Shown here in pieces: positions 43,380 to 53,611 of a stretch of 64,000 nucleotides of DNA. The DNA is from Rhodospirillaceae bacterium (GTDB lineage: Bacteria; Pseudomonadota; Alphaproteobacteria; TMED109): the NCBI GenBank assembly GCA_902615805.1, contig CACMQH010000001.1, positions 299,788 through 363,787 of the forward strand, written 5' to 3'. The position numbers and the translations under genes are program-made. The notes under the pieces were generated by a model. The model had not been told where the DNA came from and searched no databases. It saw only the letters and a program-made list of their open reading frames with translations. Each line of letters opens with the position of its first letter. Position 1 is the stretch's first letter.

Positions 43380-45749
43380 TTTTGCCCCAACCTTTTTCTC
43401 TACAGTTTTTATAATATCATCCATTAACAAGCCAATCTCTTTTGTATTTAAAACCTTATACTGTTGTACAATTTCTACTTCTATCGCCAAAGATAATTCT
43501 GATTTTTCCTCATTTTTATAAACATCAAAAACTGTTATTTCTCCTATTTTAGGATCCACTTTTTTAATTTCTTGTATTAATTTCTCAGCACTAATATTAC
43601 TTTTAATTATAAAAGCGAAATCTTTTTTTAATGGCAATAGAGGTGACATATTTAATATTTTTTCTTCTTTTACTTGACTTAATACTTCACAAATATTGTC
43701 TATACTTCCTTCACATATTATGGTTGATTGTTTTATTTTAAATTTGTTCTTAAGACTAGGGTGCAGTTCACCAAAACTTAGAATTTTCTTTTCTTTATAT
43801 GTAACCTCCGCTGAAACGCCAGGATGAAACCATTCATTGGTAGTCCTTACTAGATCAAATTTTGAAATTTCTAATTCATCAAAAAGATCTAATAGTAATG
43901 ATTTCATATCATAAAAATCAAAGTCTCTTTTAGGGTAATGCCAATTCTTCTTAAATGCGTTACCACTGATCAATACTGCAAAATTAGACCTCTGATCTTC
44001 TGTGCCTAGCCCTTCATAAACGAAACCTACTTCAAAAATGTTAGTGGTTTCTATCCCTCTGGAAAAATTTCTTGAAGCTATATCTAAAAGATTAGGTAAT
44101 AAGGAGTTTCTCATAATACCTAATTCTCTAGAAATAGGATTTTCTAATTTTAGACTAGAATTAAGTTCTCCTATAGGGATTATTTTATTTTCAGAGATAA
44201 AAGTAAATGTAATTACCTCAAGTAATCCAATTTTTGCAAGTGACTCTCTAATATTAATTTGGATATTTTTGCTTAAAGAAAATAATTTATTTTTCTTACT
44301 ACTATCATTAATTATCTCTTTATCTGGTATATTGTCATAACCTTCAAATCTCAAAATTTCTTCTACTATATCATTACTGATACTAATGTCATGTCTCCAA
44401 GAAGGAGGGTTCAAATAAATAACATCTTTTTCTTCCTTGACTACGCTAAAATTAAGTTTATCCAAAATATCTTTTTGTCTATTTTTATTAACTGGAAAAC
44501 CAATTAGCTTCTCAAAACTATTAAAGTCATATTTAATTTCTTTTATTAAATTAATAGAATTTCCAGCCTCAACATAATCACTAAATGAGCCGCCACATAT
44601 GCTATTAATTAAGGCAGTGCTATACTCTAAACCTTCTATTAAACCCTTTGGATCAATCCCTCGTTCAAACCTATAACGTGCATCTGATGTAATACCAAGC
44701 CTTCTGCCAGTCTGTGCTATTCTATGCGCATTAAAATAAGCTACCTCTAAAAAAACATGTTTTGTATTTTCATCAACGCAGCTATTAAGTCCCCCCATAA
44801 TACCTGCAATACTAACTGTTTTTTCATTATCTTTTATAACTATATCACCCTTGCTAAGTATATATTCTTTTTTATCTAACCCTATAAACTTCTCTTCGTT
44901 ATTTAGACATATGACTTTTAAATCTCCATTAATTTTACTTGCGTCAAAAACATGTAATGGTCGGCCAATGTCATATAAGATATAATTTGTAATATCTACT
45001 AAACTTGAAATAGGTTTTAAACCGACACTCTCTAATCTTTTTTGTAACCAACTAGGACTTGGCAAATTGTTGTTAATTTTAAAATATCTTCCATATATTA
45101 AAGGACAATCATTGATATTATTCAAAGATCCTAGGTCCCATTTAAGATTACTTTTAAAAGTACCTGGCTTACTATTAATGTTTCTTTTAATTAGGCTTAA
45201 GTTTAAACTTGCTGCTAAATCTCTAGCTATTCCTCTCACTGAAGCGCAGTCACCTCTGTTAGGAGTGAGACCTATATTAAATAAAAAATCGTTTTGAACA
45301 TAGTTATTTAAGGTTTTACCAACATCATAATTATTATCTAACTCTATAATGCCATCTATTTTTTCTGGAAAACCTAATTCTTTTTCAGAACAAAGCATTC
45401 CATCACCTTCAACTCCCCTAATACTTTTTTTCTCAAGTTTAAAATTAGTTCCTGGAATATACGTACCATTAGGTGCAAAAATTGTTTTTAGACCTTCTGT
45501 CGCATTTGAAGCACCACAAACTACTTTAAAATTTTCTTTACCATAATTAATTTCACAAACTTTCAATCGATCAGCATTAGGATGTTTTTCTGTTTTTACT
45601 ATTTTACAGACTAAAAAATTTTTAAAATTTTCATTTGTGCTATCTAGACTTTCAACTTCCAATCCTAAATTAGTTAATAGTTCTGAAATCTGTATTTCAG
45701 ACTTATTTAATTTTATATGTTCATTCAACCAAGAAAGAGTAAACTTCAT
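43365..45749 (-). CDS. pheT: Phenylalanyl-tRNA synthetase beta subunit
   Basis: A 794-residue subunit in the usual order: the N-terminal tRNA-binding OB fold (about 40-150, with VCKIVKTEKHPNADRLKVCEI), the B3/B4 editing module, the B5 domain, the catalytic-like core, and a C-terminal ferredoxin-fold anticodon-binding domain (LSPLLPLKKDFAFI). Its ATG shares bases with the pheS stop (TAATG), so translation is coupled. Confidence 0.97.
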   Translation of the reverse strand: MKFTLSWLNEHIKLNKSEIQISELLTNLGLEVESLDSTNENFKNFLVCKIVKTEKHPNADRLKVCEINYGKENFKVVCGASNATEGLKTIFAPNGTYIPGTNFKLEKKSIRGVEGDGMLCSEKELGFPEKIDGIIELDNNYDVGKTLNNYVQNDFLFNIGLTPNRGDCASVRGIARDLAASLNLSLIKRNINSKPGTFKSNLKWDLGSLNNINDCPLIYGRYFKINNNLPSPSWLQKRLESVGLKPISSLVDITNYILYDIGRPLHVFDASKINGDLKVICLNNEEKFIGLDKKEYILSKGDIVIKDNEKTVSIAGIMGGLNSCVDENTKHVFLEVAYFNAHRIAQTGRRLGITSDARYRFERGIDPKGLIEGLEYSTALINSICGGSFSDYVEAGNSINLIKEIKYDFNSFEKLIGFPVNKNRQKDILDKLNFSVVKEEKDVIYLNPPSWRHDISISNDIVEEILRFEGYDNIPDKEIINDSSKKNKLFSLSKNIQINIRESLAKIGLLEVITFTFISENKIIPIGELNSSLKLENPISRELGIMRNSLLPNLLDIASRNFSRGIETTNIFEVGFVYEGLGTEDQRSNFAVLISGNAFKKNWHYPKRDFDFYDMKSLLLDLFDELEISKFDLVRTTNEWFHPGVSAEVTYKEKKILSFGELHPSLKNKFKIKQSTIICEGSIDNICEVLSQVKEEKILNMSPLLPLKKDFAFIIKSNISAEKLIQEIKKVDPKIGEITVFDVYKNEEKSELSLAIEVEIVQQYKVLNTKEIGLLMDDIIKTVEKKVGAKLRTR

Positions 45750-46837
45750 TATTTACCCTTTAAAGTATTTGGAAAACCTGTAGGCCTAAAACTATAATGC
45801 TTTAACCATCTATGATCATTCTCATAAAACATTCTTAAATCAGTTATCCCGTATTTTAGCATAGCAAATCTCTCTACTCCTAAGCCAAAAGCAAAACCAC
45901 TATAAATATTGGTGTCTATTTCGCAGTTTTTAAAAACCTTCGGATTTACCATACCGCAACCTAAAACCTCTAACCATTTTTTTCCTTTTCCTAAAACTAA
46001 TTTTCCATCTTCTACTTCACAACCTATATCAACTTCCGCAGAGGGCTCAGTAAAAGGAAAATATGAAGGTCTGAACCTCATAGGAAGATCTTTTACATTG
46101 AAAAAAGATGCTATCAACTCTTTTATTGTCCATTTTAAGTTCGCCATAGAAATATTTTTATCTACTACCAATCCCTCTATTTGGTGAAACATAGGAGAGT
46201 GCGTAGCATCGTCATCACATCTATATGTGTTTCCAGGAGCGATAATTTTTATAGGAGGTTTTTTCTCTTTCATAACTCGAATTTGTATTGGTGACGTGTG
46301 AGTACGTAATAATTTTTTTTTATTACTACCTTGCATATAAAATGTATCATGCTCTTGTCTTGCTGGATGATCTTCAGGTATATTTAAAGCTGTGAAATTA
46401 AAATAATCATCCTCAATATGAGGCCCCTCTTCCACGTTAAAACCTAATACACCTAAAATACTAATTATTTCATCCATTGTTTTAGAAATTGGATGAATAC
46501 CCCCTCTTAAAATTGGTCTACCGGGTAGAGTTATATCAATCTTTTCTTTTTCTAAACTTTCATTTAATATTTTACTTTCTATTAAACTTTTATGAGATGT
46601 TATAATTTTTTCTATATCCTTTTTGATTATATTTATGGTTTTTCCTGCTATTGCCCTATCATCATTGTTTAACTCAGCCAAAGACTTTAGTAATAAAGTA
46701 AACAAACCTTTTTTTCCCATATACTTTATTTTAATAAGATCAATTTCTTTTAGATCTTTTATGTGATTGATTTCTTGTTTTAAGTTAAGACTAAGTTCTT
46801 TAGCTTTTTTGATTATATCAGTTATATTTTTCTCCAA
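45749..46837 (-). CDS. pheS: Phenylalanyl-tRNA synthetase alpha subunit
   Basis: A 362-residue catalytic class II subunit. The N-terminal coiled coil is followed by HPISKTMDEIISIL, motif 2 HTSPIQIRVM with GNTYRCDDDATHSPMFHQIEGL, and motif 3 GFAFGLGVERFAMLKYGI. It lies 10 bases after rplT in the translation gene block infC-rpmI-rplT-pheS-pheT. Confidence 0.97.
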   Translation of the reverse strand: MEKNITDIIKKAKELSLNLKQEINHIKDLKEIDLIKIKYMGKKGLFTLLLKSLAELNNDDRAIAGKTINIIKKDIEKIITSHKSLIESKILNESLEKEKIDITLPGRPILRGGIHPISKTMDEIISILGVLGFNVEEGPHIEDDYFNFTALNIPEDHPARQEHDTFYMQGSNKKKLLRTHTSPIQIRVMKEKKPPIKIIAPGNTYRCDDDATHSPMFHQIEGLVVDKNISMANLKWTIKELIASFFNVKDLPMRFRPSYFPFTEPSAEVDIGCEVEDGKLVLGKGKKWLEVLGCGMVNPKVFKNCEIDTNIYSGFAFGLGVERFAMLKYGITDLRMFYENDHRWLKHYSFRPTGFPNTLKGK

Positions 46838-46847
46838 GTATAGACAA

Positions 46848-47195
46848 TTATTTTCTTACTTGATCAACTATAGACTTAAACGTTGTGGGCTCATGAAAAG
46901 CAATATGCGCTAATAACTTTCTATCCATTTCAATATTATTCTTTTGAAGTAAATGCATAAACTCTGAATATTTGATATTATGATTTCTACAAGAAGCATT
47001 AATTCTTAAAATCCAAAGTTTTCTAAAGTCCCTTTTTTTATTTCTCCTGTCTCTGTAAGCATATTGTCTATTCTTTTCTACTCTTTGAATAGCTGCTCTA
47101 AAAGTGTTTTTTTGTCTGCCTCTTGCCCCTTTAGCAGCAGAAAGAATTTTCTTGTGTCTAGCATGTTTAGTGACACCTCTTTTAACCCTAGCCAT
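46848..47195 (-). CDS. rplT: 50S ribosomal protein L20
   Basis: A 115-residue highly basic protein. [24 protein letters not shown] and the [14 protein letters not shown] block are diagnostic. It follows rpmI by 13 bases. In many bacteria L20 represses its own operon by binding the leader, but no such site is recognised here. Confidence 0.98.
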   Translation of the reverse strand: MARVKRGVTKHARHKKILSAAKGARGRQKNTFRAAIQRVEKNRQYAYRDRRNKKRDFRKLWILRINASCRNHNIKYSEFMHLLQKNNIEMDRKLLAHIAFHEPTTFKSIVDQVRK

Positions 47196-47208
47196 TTTAT
47201 TACCCTAA

Positions 47209-47406
47209 TTAACTTCTTAAAAAATTTCTTTTAATAATTTTTTCATCAGCTTTTGCCAGTATTGCAGTACCTCTTGCATTTCTGATGAATTTATTTGTTC
47301 TTTTTATCATGCCATGCCTTTTACCAGCTTGATTCATTTTCACCTTACCTGTTCCAGTAAAGGAAAACCTTTTTTTTGCTCCACTTTTATTTTTAATTTT
47401 TGGCAT
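47209..47406 (-). CDS. rpmI: 50S ribosomal protein L35
   Basis: A 65-residue basic protein. [23 protein letters not shown] and the [17 protein letters not shown] block are family marks. It is separated from infC by 68 bases with no other gene, so it probably has its own initiation site within the infC-rpmI-rplT transcript. Confidence 0.97.
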   Translation of the reverse strand: MPKIKNKSGAKKRFSFTGTGKVKMNQAGKRHGMIKRTNKFIRNARGTAILAKADEKIIKRNFLRS

Positions 47407-47474
47407 ATAAACTCTCGTAGATGATCAATATATTGAATTTATAAATCAAATCAAGTTTTATTTAATAATAAATA

Positions 47475-48017
47475 CTATTTGTTAGTTTTATCTTCTGGAG
47501 CTAAAATCATTACAGCTTGTCTTCCTTCTACCTTAGGTTCTAACTCAACTTTAGCTACAGATAAAGTTTCTTCCTTTATTTTTTTTAGTACATTTATTCC
47601 TAAATCTCTATGAGCCATTTCTCTTCCTCTATATCTAAGTGTGATTTTTACTTTATCTCCTGCAGACAAAAACTTAATAACATTTTTAGTTTTTATATTA
47701 AAATCATTAGTATCTATATTAGGTCTATACTTAACTTCTTTTATATCTATAACTTTTTGCTTTTTTCTGGCCTTAGCTGCTTTTTTTTGAGCCTCAAATT
47801 TAAATTTACCATGATCTAATATCTTACAGACTGGTGGTTTAGCATTAGGTGAAACTTCTACTAAATCTAGCCCTGCACTTTCAGCTATCTCAAGAGCCTT
47901 GTGAAGTTTAACTACTCCTAACATTTTTCCGTTATTATCAATTAGTCTTACTGGATCAATATAAATTTCTTTATTAACGCGCGGACCCGCGCTTGACGAA
48001 TAATTTTCTCTTGCTAT
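47475..48017 (-). CDS. infC: Translation initiation factor IF-3 with AUA start
   Basis: Prevents premature 30S-50S joining and proofreads start codons. The first ATG (47924) would delete the conserved N-terminal strand RVNKEIYIDPVRLIDNNGK. The frame is open upstream to an ATA at 48017, which lies 7 bases after AGGAGG at 48025-48030. That gives 180 residues, the normal IF-3 length. No ATG, GTG or TTG fits better. Rare start codons in infC (AUU in E. coli) allow autoregulation because IF-3 rejects them; the same logic would apply to AUA. Confidence 0.93.
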   Translation of the reverse strand: MARENYSSSAGPRVNKEIYIDPVRLIDNNGKMLGVVKLHKALEIAESAGLDLVEVSPNAKPPVCKILDHGKFKFEAQKKAAKARKKQKVIDIKEVKYRPNIDTNDFNIKTKNVIKFLSAGDKVKITLRYRGREMAHRDLGINVLKKIKEETLSVAKVELEPKVEGRQAVMILAPEDKTNK

Positions 48018-48072
48018 AACGTTACCTCCTAACTTATTTATATTAATTTATAACTAAAATATTTAAAGTTTA

Positions 48073-49005
48073 CTATAATTTTTTTTTATTTATTAAATTT
48101 TTAATATCTTCAGTCATTATATCTTTAATATTATTTTCTTTTACTATTATAACATTCTTACCTATTGGAGCACACAATGTTGGGTCGGAAGCTCCTCCAA
48201 ATAATACTATTTTAGATATTTTATCATTACTACACGCTACTAATAAATGCATTGGGCCAGTATCATTTCCTAAAACAAGTTTTGCACCTGAAGATAAATA
48301 CGCTAAATCTGAAAAATTAGTTTTACCTATTAAATTAACTACAGAGTGATATTTATGTTTATTCTGAAAGATATCTTTTTCATCAGGACCACCAACTAAA
48401 ACCGATGTTATATTTTTTTTTTCTAAAAATTTAATTATTTCTAAAAAATTTTTAAAATCCCACCTTTTATTTTTCCTGTGCCTAGAACCACCAGGAACCA
48501 AAATTGCATAAGATTTTTTAATAGAAAATTTACTGGTTTTAGATTTAAAATGATTCCAATCTGGTTTGAATGACTTACTTATGCCTGCTGCTCTTAGTTG
48601 ATCTTTTTGCCTTTCAAGGGTGTGTAATTTTTTTCTATTAGAGTTTAAGTGAGGGTGACTACAATTTTTTGCAATTCCATTCCAGTTAAAGTCTTTAAAT
48701 AAAGAAAGTATTGAGAAATATAAATTAGTTCTCTTTGATGTTTGTAAGTCAAAAACCCATTCAAAGTCTTTTTTATAAAACCATATAAAAATTTTTATAT
48801 AATTTAAAAAATAATAAAACTTTGGTCTATTATCTATTTTTATATTTTTAATAAATGGCAAACATTGATATAACTCTTTATATTTAGACTCAGTTAATAT
48901 AGAGATTTCATAATCTTTAAAATGTTTGCAGATTGCAAATATAGGATGCATTGAAAGAACCACATCTCCTAAAGCCCCATGTTTAATTATTAATATTTTT
49001 TTCAC
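48073..49005 (-). CDS. Glycosyltransferase family 9 (heptosyltransferase-like)
   Basis: A 310-residue GT-B enzyme likely adding a heptose or similar sugar to the LPS core. IIKHGALGDVVLSMHPI at the N-terminus and KLVLGNDTGPMHLLVACS near 250-265 are the family's acceptor and donor motifs. The start overlaps the upstream GT4 gene by 23 bases. Donor sugar and position in the core are not predictable. Confidence 0.9.
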   Translation of the reverse strand: MKKILIIKHGALGDVVLSMHPIFAICKHFKDYEISILTESKYKELYQCLPFIKNIKIDNRPKFYYFLNYIKIFIWFYKKDFEWVFDLQTSKRTNLYFSILSLFKDFNWNGIAKNCSHPHLNSNRKKLHTLERQKDQLRAAGISKSFKPDWNHFKSKTSKFSIKKSYAILVPGGSRHRKNKRWDFKNFLEIIKFLEKKNITSVLVGGPDEKDIFQNKHKYHSVVNLIGKTNFSDLAYLSSGAKLVLGNDTGPMHLLVACSNDKISKIVLFGGASDPTLCAPIGKNVIIVKENNIKDIMTEDIKNLINKKKL

Positions 49006-50149
49006 GAAAACTCTTAATTAATTTGATATATAAATTTAAAGTTTTTTTGCACATATATTTTGTTAAATATTTTTTATTCACATTCCTAATACTTTTATTT
49101 GATAAAATTTTTCTCTTATAAGCACTCAATTTCAAAGCTTTTTCAATATTAGTGGCCAAATCATTTATGTCTGCAACTTTGCATAATGTGCCATTTTCAT
49201 TATCATTTATCAATTCTACTGACCCTCCATGATTAAACGCTATTACAGGTTTTCCCATTGCTTGCGCCTCCAATACTGTTCTACCAAAAGCTTCAGGTTT
49301 TGTAGAACATGACAATACAATATCAGACAACATTAAATAAGAAGGTAGGTCTCTGGTGTGATTTATAAAAATAACTTTACTAGCAATATTTAAAGTAGTA
49401 GCTAAATTAATTAACTCATTTCTATATTTCACTCTGCCCTGCAAGTCACCAATAAACACTAACTTAAAGTTTTTAACTTTTAATCTGGATACTGCTTTTA
49501 CAGCAAGTTTATGACCTTTCCAATTAGTCAACCTACCAGGCAGTAAAATAATTTGATCATTACCCTCTATACTAATTTTTCTTGCTGCATTTATCAATCT
49601 TGCTGAACTAACTTTTTTAGGAGAAAAAATATTTGTATTAACTCCTCTAGGAATTACATAAATATTTTTAGTCATACCATATTCACCTTGAATATGTTGT
49701 TTAATAAATTTAGAAATTGCTATGATAGCGTGTCCTTTTAGCATAATACTATTATATTTTTTTTTAAAAAAATTTTCTGTACCATATGTGCCATGAAAAG
49801 TGGTAACGAATGGAATATTCAATTCTTTAGCTGCAAAATATGCCGACCACGCCGGCGCTCTAGATCTGGCATGAATTAAATGGATATTGTATTTAATTGC
49901 TAAATCAATTAATTTTTTCTTATTATTAAGAATAGTAAATATGTTTTTACTATGTACTGGTAGTTTTTCTAATATGCTGTTATTTCTAAGTACTTCATTT
50001 TCTTTATATCCACCTGATGATACTACTAAACTTTTAAAATTAGAATTAACTAATTCTTTTGCAACCTCTACAGCACCTGAAACTAAACCTCCAGAATTCA
50101 AATGAGGTAATACTTGCATTACAGCTATTTGTTTAGTATTTATTTTCAT
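48983..50149 (-). CDS. Glycosyltransferase family 4
   Basis: A 388-residue GT-B glycosyltransferase. The donor-binding motif PEAFGRTVLEAQAMGKPVIAFNHGG lies near residues 298-322, with the E-x7-E arrangement. LPGRLTNWKGHKLAVKAV near 205 is also typical. It is translationally coupled to the GT9 gene, so both probably act on the same surface glycan, most likely the LPS core. Confidence 0.9.
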   Translation of the reverse strand: MKINTKQIAVMQVLPHLNSGGLVSGAVEVAKELVNSNFKSLVVSSGGYKENEVLRNNSILEKLPVHSKNIFTILNNKKKLIDLAIKYNIHLIHARSRAPAWSAYFAAKELNIPFVTTFHGTYGTENFFKKKYNSIMLKGHAIIAISKFIKQHIQGEYGMTKNIYVIPRGVNTNIFSPKKVSSARLINAARKISIEGNDQIILLPGRLTNWKGHKLAVKAVSRLKVKNFKLVFIGDLQGRVKYRNELINLATTLNIASKVIFINHTRDLPSYLMLSDIVLSCSTKPEAFGRTVLEAQAMGKPVIAFNHGGSVELINDNENGTLCKVADINDLATNIEKALKLSAYKRKILSNKSIRNVNKKYLTKYMCKKTLNLYIKLIKSFREKNINN

Positions 50150-50169
50150 AATTTAATTCAGATAATAAT

Positions 50170-50946
50170 ATGAACAATCAGAGGAAAAAAAGCTATAAAA
50201 TAGTTACCATTAATGGAGTTAAAATTTCTTATCTGTATCGTCCCAGACTGAAAAAAGGCCCCAAAGTATCAATCATATTTCTATCAGGATATAAATCTGA
50301 CATGCTGGGCACTAAAGCTACTTTTTTAGATACACTCAGTAAAAAAATAGGTTATGAGTATTTAAGATTTGATTATTCTGGCCATGGGTCTTCTGAGGGA
50401 AAAATTGAGAAACAGCTTTTAAGTGACTGGGTAAATGAATCATATTTTTTAATAAAAAAAAAACTAAACCATCCTGTAATTATTGTGGGCTCTTCATTAG
50501 GTGGGTGGATAGCTTTTATTTTGCTGAAAAAATTTAAAAAAAATATTTTGGGTGTTATTGGAATTGGAGCTGCTCCAGACTTCACTAATAATATTATTGA
50601 AAGCCTATCTTCAATCCAAAAAAAAAGATATATGGATAAAGGTTATATATCAATTAAAAGTGATTACGGAGAAAATCCTTATAAATTTACGAAAAAGTTT
50701 ATAGAAGATTCTAAAAAAAATTTTATCTTAATAAAAAATTTAGAAATAAATACTAAAATAACGCTTCTTTATGGGCTTCAGGATAGTGCTGTTAAATTAA
50801 AAACTCAAATCGGGCTGCTGAAAATTCTAAAAACAAAAAATGCTAAACTAATAATTTTAAATAGTAGTGATCACAGGATGTCCTCAAGTTTAGATTTAAA
50901 TCTGTTAGAACAAACTATTAAAAATATGATTAAAGGTACTCCTTAA
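50170..50946 (+). CDS. Alpha/beta hydrolase
   Basis: A 258-residue cytosolic serine hydrolase. The nucleophile is S109 in VGSSLGGW. FDYSGHGSSEG near 68-78 holds the oxyanion strand turn, the acid is probably D in GLQDSAV near 215, and the catalytic histidine lies in SSDHRMS near 243. The divergent neighbour is the GT4 gene. The 3' end overlaps the SDR-like gene by 17 bases. Substrate unknown. Confidence 0.86.
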   Translation: MNNQRKKSYKIVTINGVKISYLYRPRLKKGPKVSIIFLSGYKSDMLGTKATFLDTLSKKIGYEYLRFDYSGHGSSEGKIEKQLLSDWVNESYFLIKKKLNHPVIIVGSSLGGWIAFILLKKFKKNILGVIGIGAAPDFTNNIIESLSSIQKKRYMDKGYISIKSDYGENPYKFTKKFIEDSKKNFILIKNLEINTKITLLYGLQDSAVKLKTQIGLLKILKTKNAKLIILNSSDHRMSSSLDLNLLEQTIKNMIKGTP

Positions 50947-51766
50947 GGTTTTTAATGCCACTCTTATAATTAGGGAAAATAAACCTATATTCAAAGTACT
51001 TTTTAACTTTAAAGTTAGAAACCCTCTTGTTATTATGCCAAAATTTTTTTGCCCTATCTGAAAGAGTTGCTTCATATTCCTCAAATTCTATTCTTGCAAA
51101 ATTTTTAATATTTTTAATTTCAATGGCCTCTAACAAAAATAACTCCCTAGTACTTGGAAAGTCATCTGCTAGGTTCCAAATTTCATTATTAAAATTTTCT
51201 ATTATTATTTTCGAAATAAGTCTAGCGGCATCTAAAATATGTATTCTAGAAAAATAGTGATTTTTTTTTATTATTACATCCAATTTCTTTTTATTAAATT
51301 TGATAATTCTTTGTGGGCCATAAATTCCTGATATTCTTACAATATTTAAATTTAAATTATTTTTTTTGCAAAATGTTTTCCATTGTTTTTCAGACTTTAT
51401 TCTAATTCTATCAAACTGTGATTTTGCATTTAGTAAAGAGTTTTCATCAACCCAGTCACCATTATGGTTACCATAAACACCTGTTGAAGAGATATATATT
51501 AAGGATTTAATATTAGACGCTAAAATTTCACTAGAAAATTTGTTGAATATAAAACAGCCTTTATCATCGGGTGGGGCAGTAATTAATAAATGAGTTGAAT
51601 AAGTTAAAGCTTCTTTAATTTTATCTCTATTTAAAAAAATAATATTTGTAAATTCTTTGTTTTTTATATTTTTAGAAGTAACTCCTATTCCTTTGATACC
51701 AAGAGCACATATTCTTTTAAAAACAAAATGAGTTAAATAACCATATCCTAAAGCGCAAACTATCAA
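50930..51766 (-). CDS. SDR-like NAD(P)-binding protein (YeeZ-type)
   Basis: A 278-residue extended-SDR homologue. The nucleotide-binding turn is CALGYGYLTHFVFKRI at the very N-terminus. ISSTGVYGNHNGDWVDENS near 92-110 supplies the catalytic-region serine and tyrosine, although the YxxxK pair is not clear because arginine or serine replaces the usual lysine. It overlaps queG by 4 bases. Enzymatic activity is uncertain. Confidence 0.8.
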   Translation of the reverse strand: MIVCALGYGYLTHFVFKRICALGIKGIGVTSKNIKNKEFTNIIFLNRDKIKEALTYSTHLLITAPPDDKGCFIFNKFSSEILASNIKSLIYISSTGVYGNHNGDWVDENSLLNAKSQFDRIRIKSEKQWKTFCKKNNLNLNIVRISGIYGPQRIIKFNKKKLDVIIKKNHYFSRIHILDAARLISKIIIENFNNEIWNLADDFPSTRELFLLEAIEIKNIKNFARIEFEEYEATLSDRAKKFWHNNKRVSNFKVKKYFEYRFIFPNYKSGIKNLKEYL

Positions 51767-52887
51767 TTGTATTCACCATTTAACCATTCTTGTCTAACAT
51801 AGTAAAACTCTTCTAAATCTAGCCTTTTCTTTTTCTCTAAAAAAAATCTTGACTTGTTTAAGCAAAATAACGCCCAAACGGCCATAGCTCTAATAAGTTC
51901 ATTTCTACTATCTAGCTTTTTTAATACATAATCAATTAAACTTAAATCTTTAGAGTTTGCAACTGCTATTAAAACATTTCTCATAAATCTATTATATCCA
52001 AGTCTTCTTATTGGAGTGCCAATGAAATAAACTATAAAATCATTTTCACTAAAACTTAAAAAAGTTTTTAAATTAGGCATATCTAATTTTTTAATATAGC
52101 TTAACTTAATATCGCTATATTTTTTTGCAAACTTATTCCAAGGACATACGGCAAGACAGTCGTCACATCCAAATATCCTATTTCCAATCTTTTTTCTAAA
52201 ATCTTTTTGTATGTGAGTTTTATGTTCTATAGTCAGATAAGATATACACCTTCTTGCATCTAGAGAATAAGGCTTGATAATAGCTTGTGTAGGACATACT
52301 TCAATACACTTACTACATGTACCACAATTACTTTTTATTTTTGTTTCATTTCTAAAATATATATTTGTTAAGATTATACCTAGAAAAAGCCAAGAGCCAT
52401 AATTTCTCGATACTAAATTTGTATGTTTGCCCTGCCAACCTAAACCAGCAGAACTTGCCAAAGGTTTTTCCATCAAGGGCGCAGTATCAACAAAAACCTT
52501 CACTTGAGAAGACTCTATTTTTTGTATATATCTAGCCAAAACTTTAAGCTTTGATTTTATTATTTTATGATAATCTTTTCTTCTAGAATAAATGGAGATA
52601 TAACCTCTTTTAACTTTTTTAAGATCCTTTAATGGATTATTTGTAGGACCATAATTTATTCCTAAAACTATAGCACTTTTAGCCTTACTCCAAATATTTT
52701 TAGGATCACTTCGTATTTCTAGTTTGTCTTTCATCCAGTGCATTTCACCGTGGTAATTATTGTTTATAAACTCTTTTATCTTGGAAGAATTAAACTCAAA
52801 GTTTTCTAAGTTAGTGATTCCAAATTCATCAAAACCAAGTTCTGCTGACTTAGTCTTTATCTCCTCAATAAAATGCTTTTGATACAT
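51763..52887 (-). CDS. queG: Epoxyqueuosine reductase QueG
   Basis: Last step of queuosine synthesis on tRNA, using cobalamin and two [4Fe-4S] clusters. The 374-residue protein shows the catalytic DTAP motif at 134-137, ferredoxin cysteines C188/C191/C194/C198 in CGTCSKCIEVCP, and the second set C214, C241, C244, C248 in CDDCLAVCP. The C-terminal HEAT-like repeats follow. Dependence on B12 fits with the cobalamin uptake genes in this window. It shares TAATG with the GST stop. Confidence 0.95.
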   Translation of the reverse strand: MYQKHFIEEIKTKSAELGFDEFGITNLENFEFNSSKIKEFINNNYHGEMHWMKDKLEIRSDPKNIWSKAKSAIVLGINYGPTNNPLKDLKKVKRGYISIYSRRKDYHKIIKSKLKVLARYIQKIESSQVKVFVDTAPLMEKPLASSAGLGWQGKHTNLVSRNYGSWLFLGIILTNIYFRNETKIKSNCGTCSKCIEVCPTQAIIKPYSLDARRCISYLTIEHKTHIQKDFRKKIGNRIFGCDDCLAVCPWNKFAKKYSDIKLSYIKKLDMPNLKTFLSFSENDFIVYFIGTPIRRLGYNRFMRNVLIAVANSKDLSLIDYVLKKLDSRNELIRAMAVWALFCLNKSRFFLEKKKRLDLEEFYYVRQEWLNGEYN

Positions 52888-53555
52888 TAAAAATCTAGAT
52901 TCTTATAATTTTTTGAAGCAGGAATAGTAAATAGCTTTTCCTCTAAAATATCCCTAAAGGAAGGTCTGCTTTTGATCTGTGCATACCATTTTTTCGTTAA
53001 ATTAATTCTTTCCCAATCAATTTCACCTAAATAGTCTAAAGTTGACAAATACGCTGAGCAAATTATATCTGCAATTGACAAAGATTCACCAGCAATAAAT
53101 GTTCTGTTTTTTAAAAGCCACTCTAAATAGTTCTCATGATTTTTTAAATTAACTCTCCCCGCTTTTAAAGATTCACTTGAAGGATTGCCAAGTCCTTTTA
53201 AACTTTTAAAAACTCTTTCTTCAACTATATTGTCGTAAACTTCTTTATTAAATTTATTATCAAACCACTTACATATTCTCCTAACTTCTAATCTACTTGA
53301 TGGACATTTTCCTACTAAACTTTTTTGATCTTCATTATCTTCTAAAAAATATGCTAAAGAAAAATACCCTATAATTTTGTTATTTTTATTATCAATAATA
53401 ACTGGTAACTCTCCCTCTGGATTGATCTTTAAAAACTCTATTCTTCTTTGCCAAACTGGTTCATTTATAGAATGAAATTTTATACCTTTTTCATTAAGTA
53501 TTATTTTTGCCGCTCTACTCGGAGCGCACATAGACATATAATAAAGCTTAAACAT
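52887..53555 (-). CDS. Glutathione S-transferase family protein
   Basis: A 222-residue protein with an N-terminal thioredoxin-like domain (MFKLYYMSMCAPSRAAKIIL and GELPVIIDNKNNKIIGYFSLAYFLED) and a helical C-terminal domain (TFIAGESLSIADIICSAYLS). CAPS is the likely catalytic loop. It starts the GST-queG-SDR transcript and is divergent from uppP. Substrate unknown. Confidence 0.9.
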   Translation of the reverse strand: MFKLYYMSMCAPSRAAKIILNEKGIKFHSINEPVWQRRIEFLKINPEGELPVIIDNKNNKIIGYFSLAYFLEDNEDQKSLVGKCPSSRLEVRRICKWFDNKFNKEVYDNIVEERVFKSLKGLGNPSSESLKAGRVNLKNHENYLEWLLKNRTFIAGESLSIADIICSAYLSTLDYLGEIDWERINLTKKWYAQIKSRPSFRDILEEKLFTIPASKNYKNLDF

Positions 53556-53611
53556 TTAAAATTAAGTCGAAATTTTCATAAACTAATATATCATCATTAA
53601 AAAAAAAAAAT

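Noticed and set aside
47475..47924. IF-3 starting at the ATG 47924
   Set aside because: This would remove the conserved N-terminal strand; the frame continues to an ATA with a perfect Shine-Dalgarno sequence.
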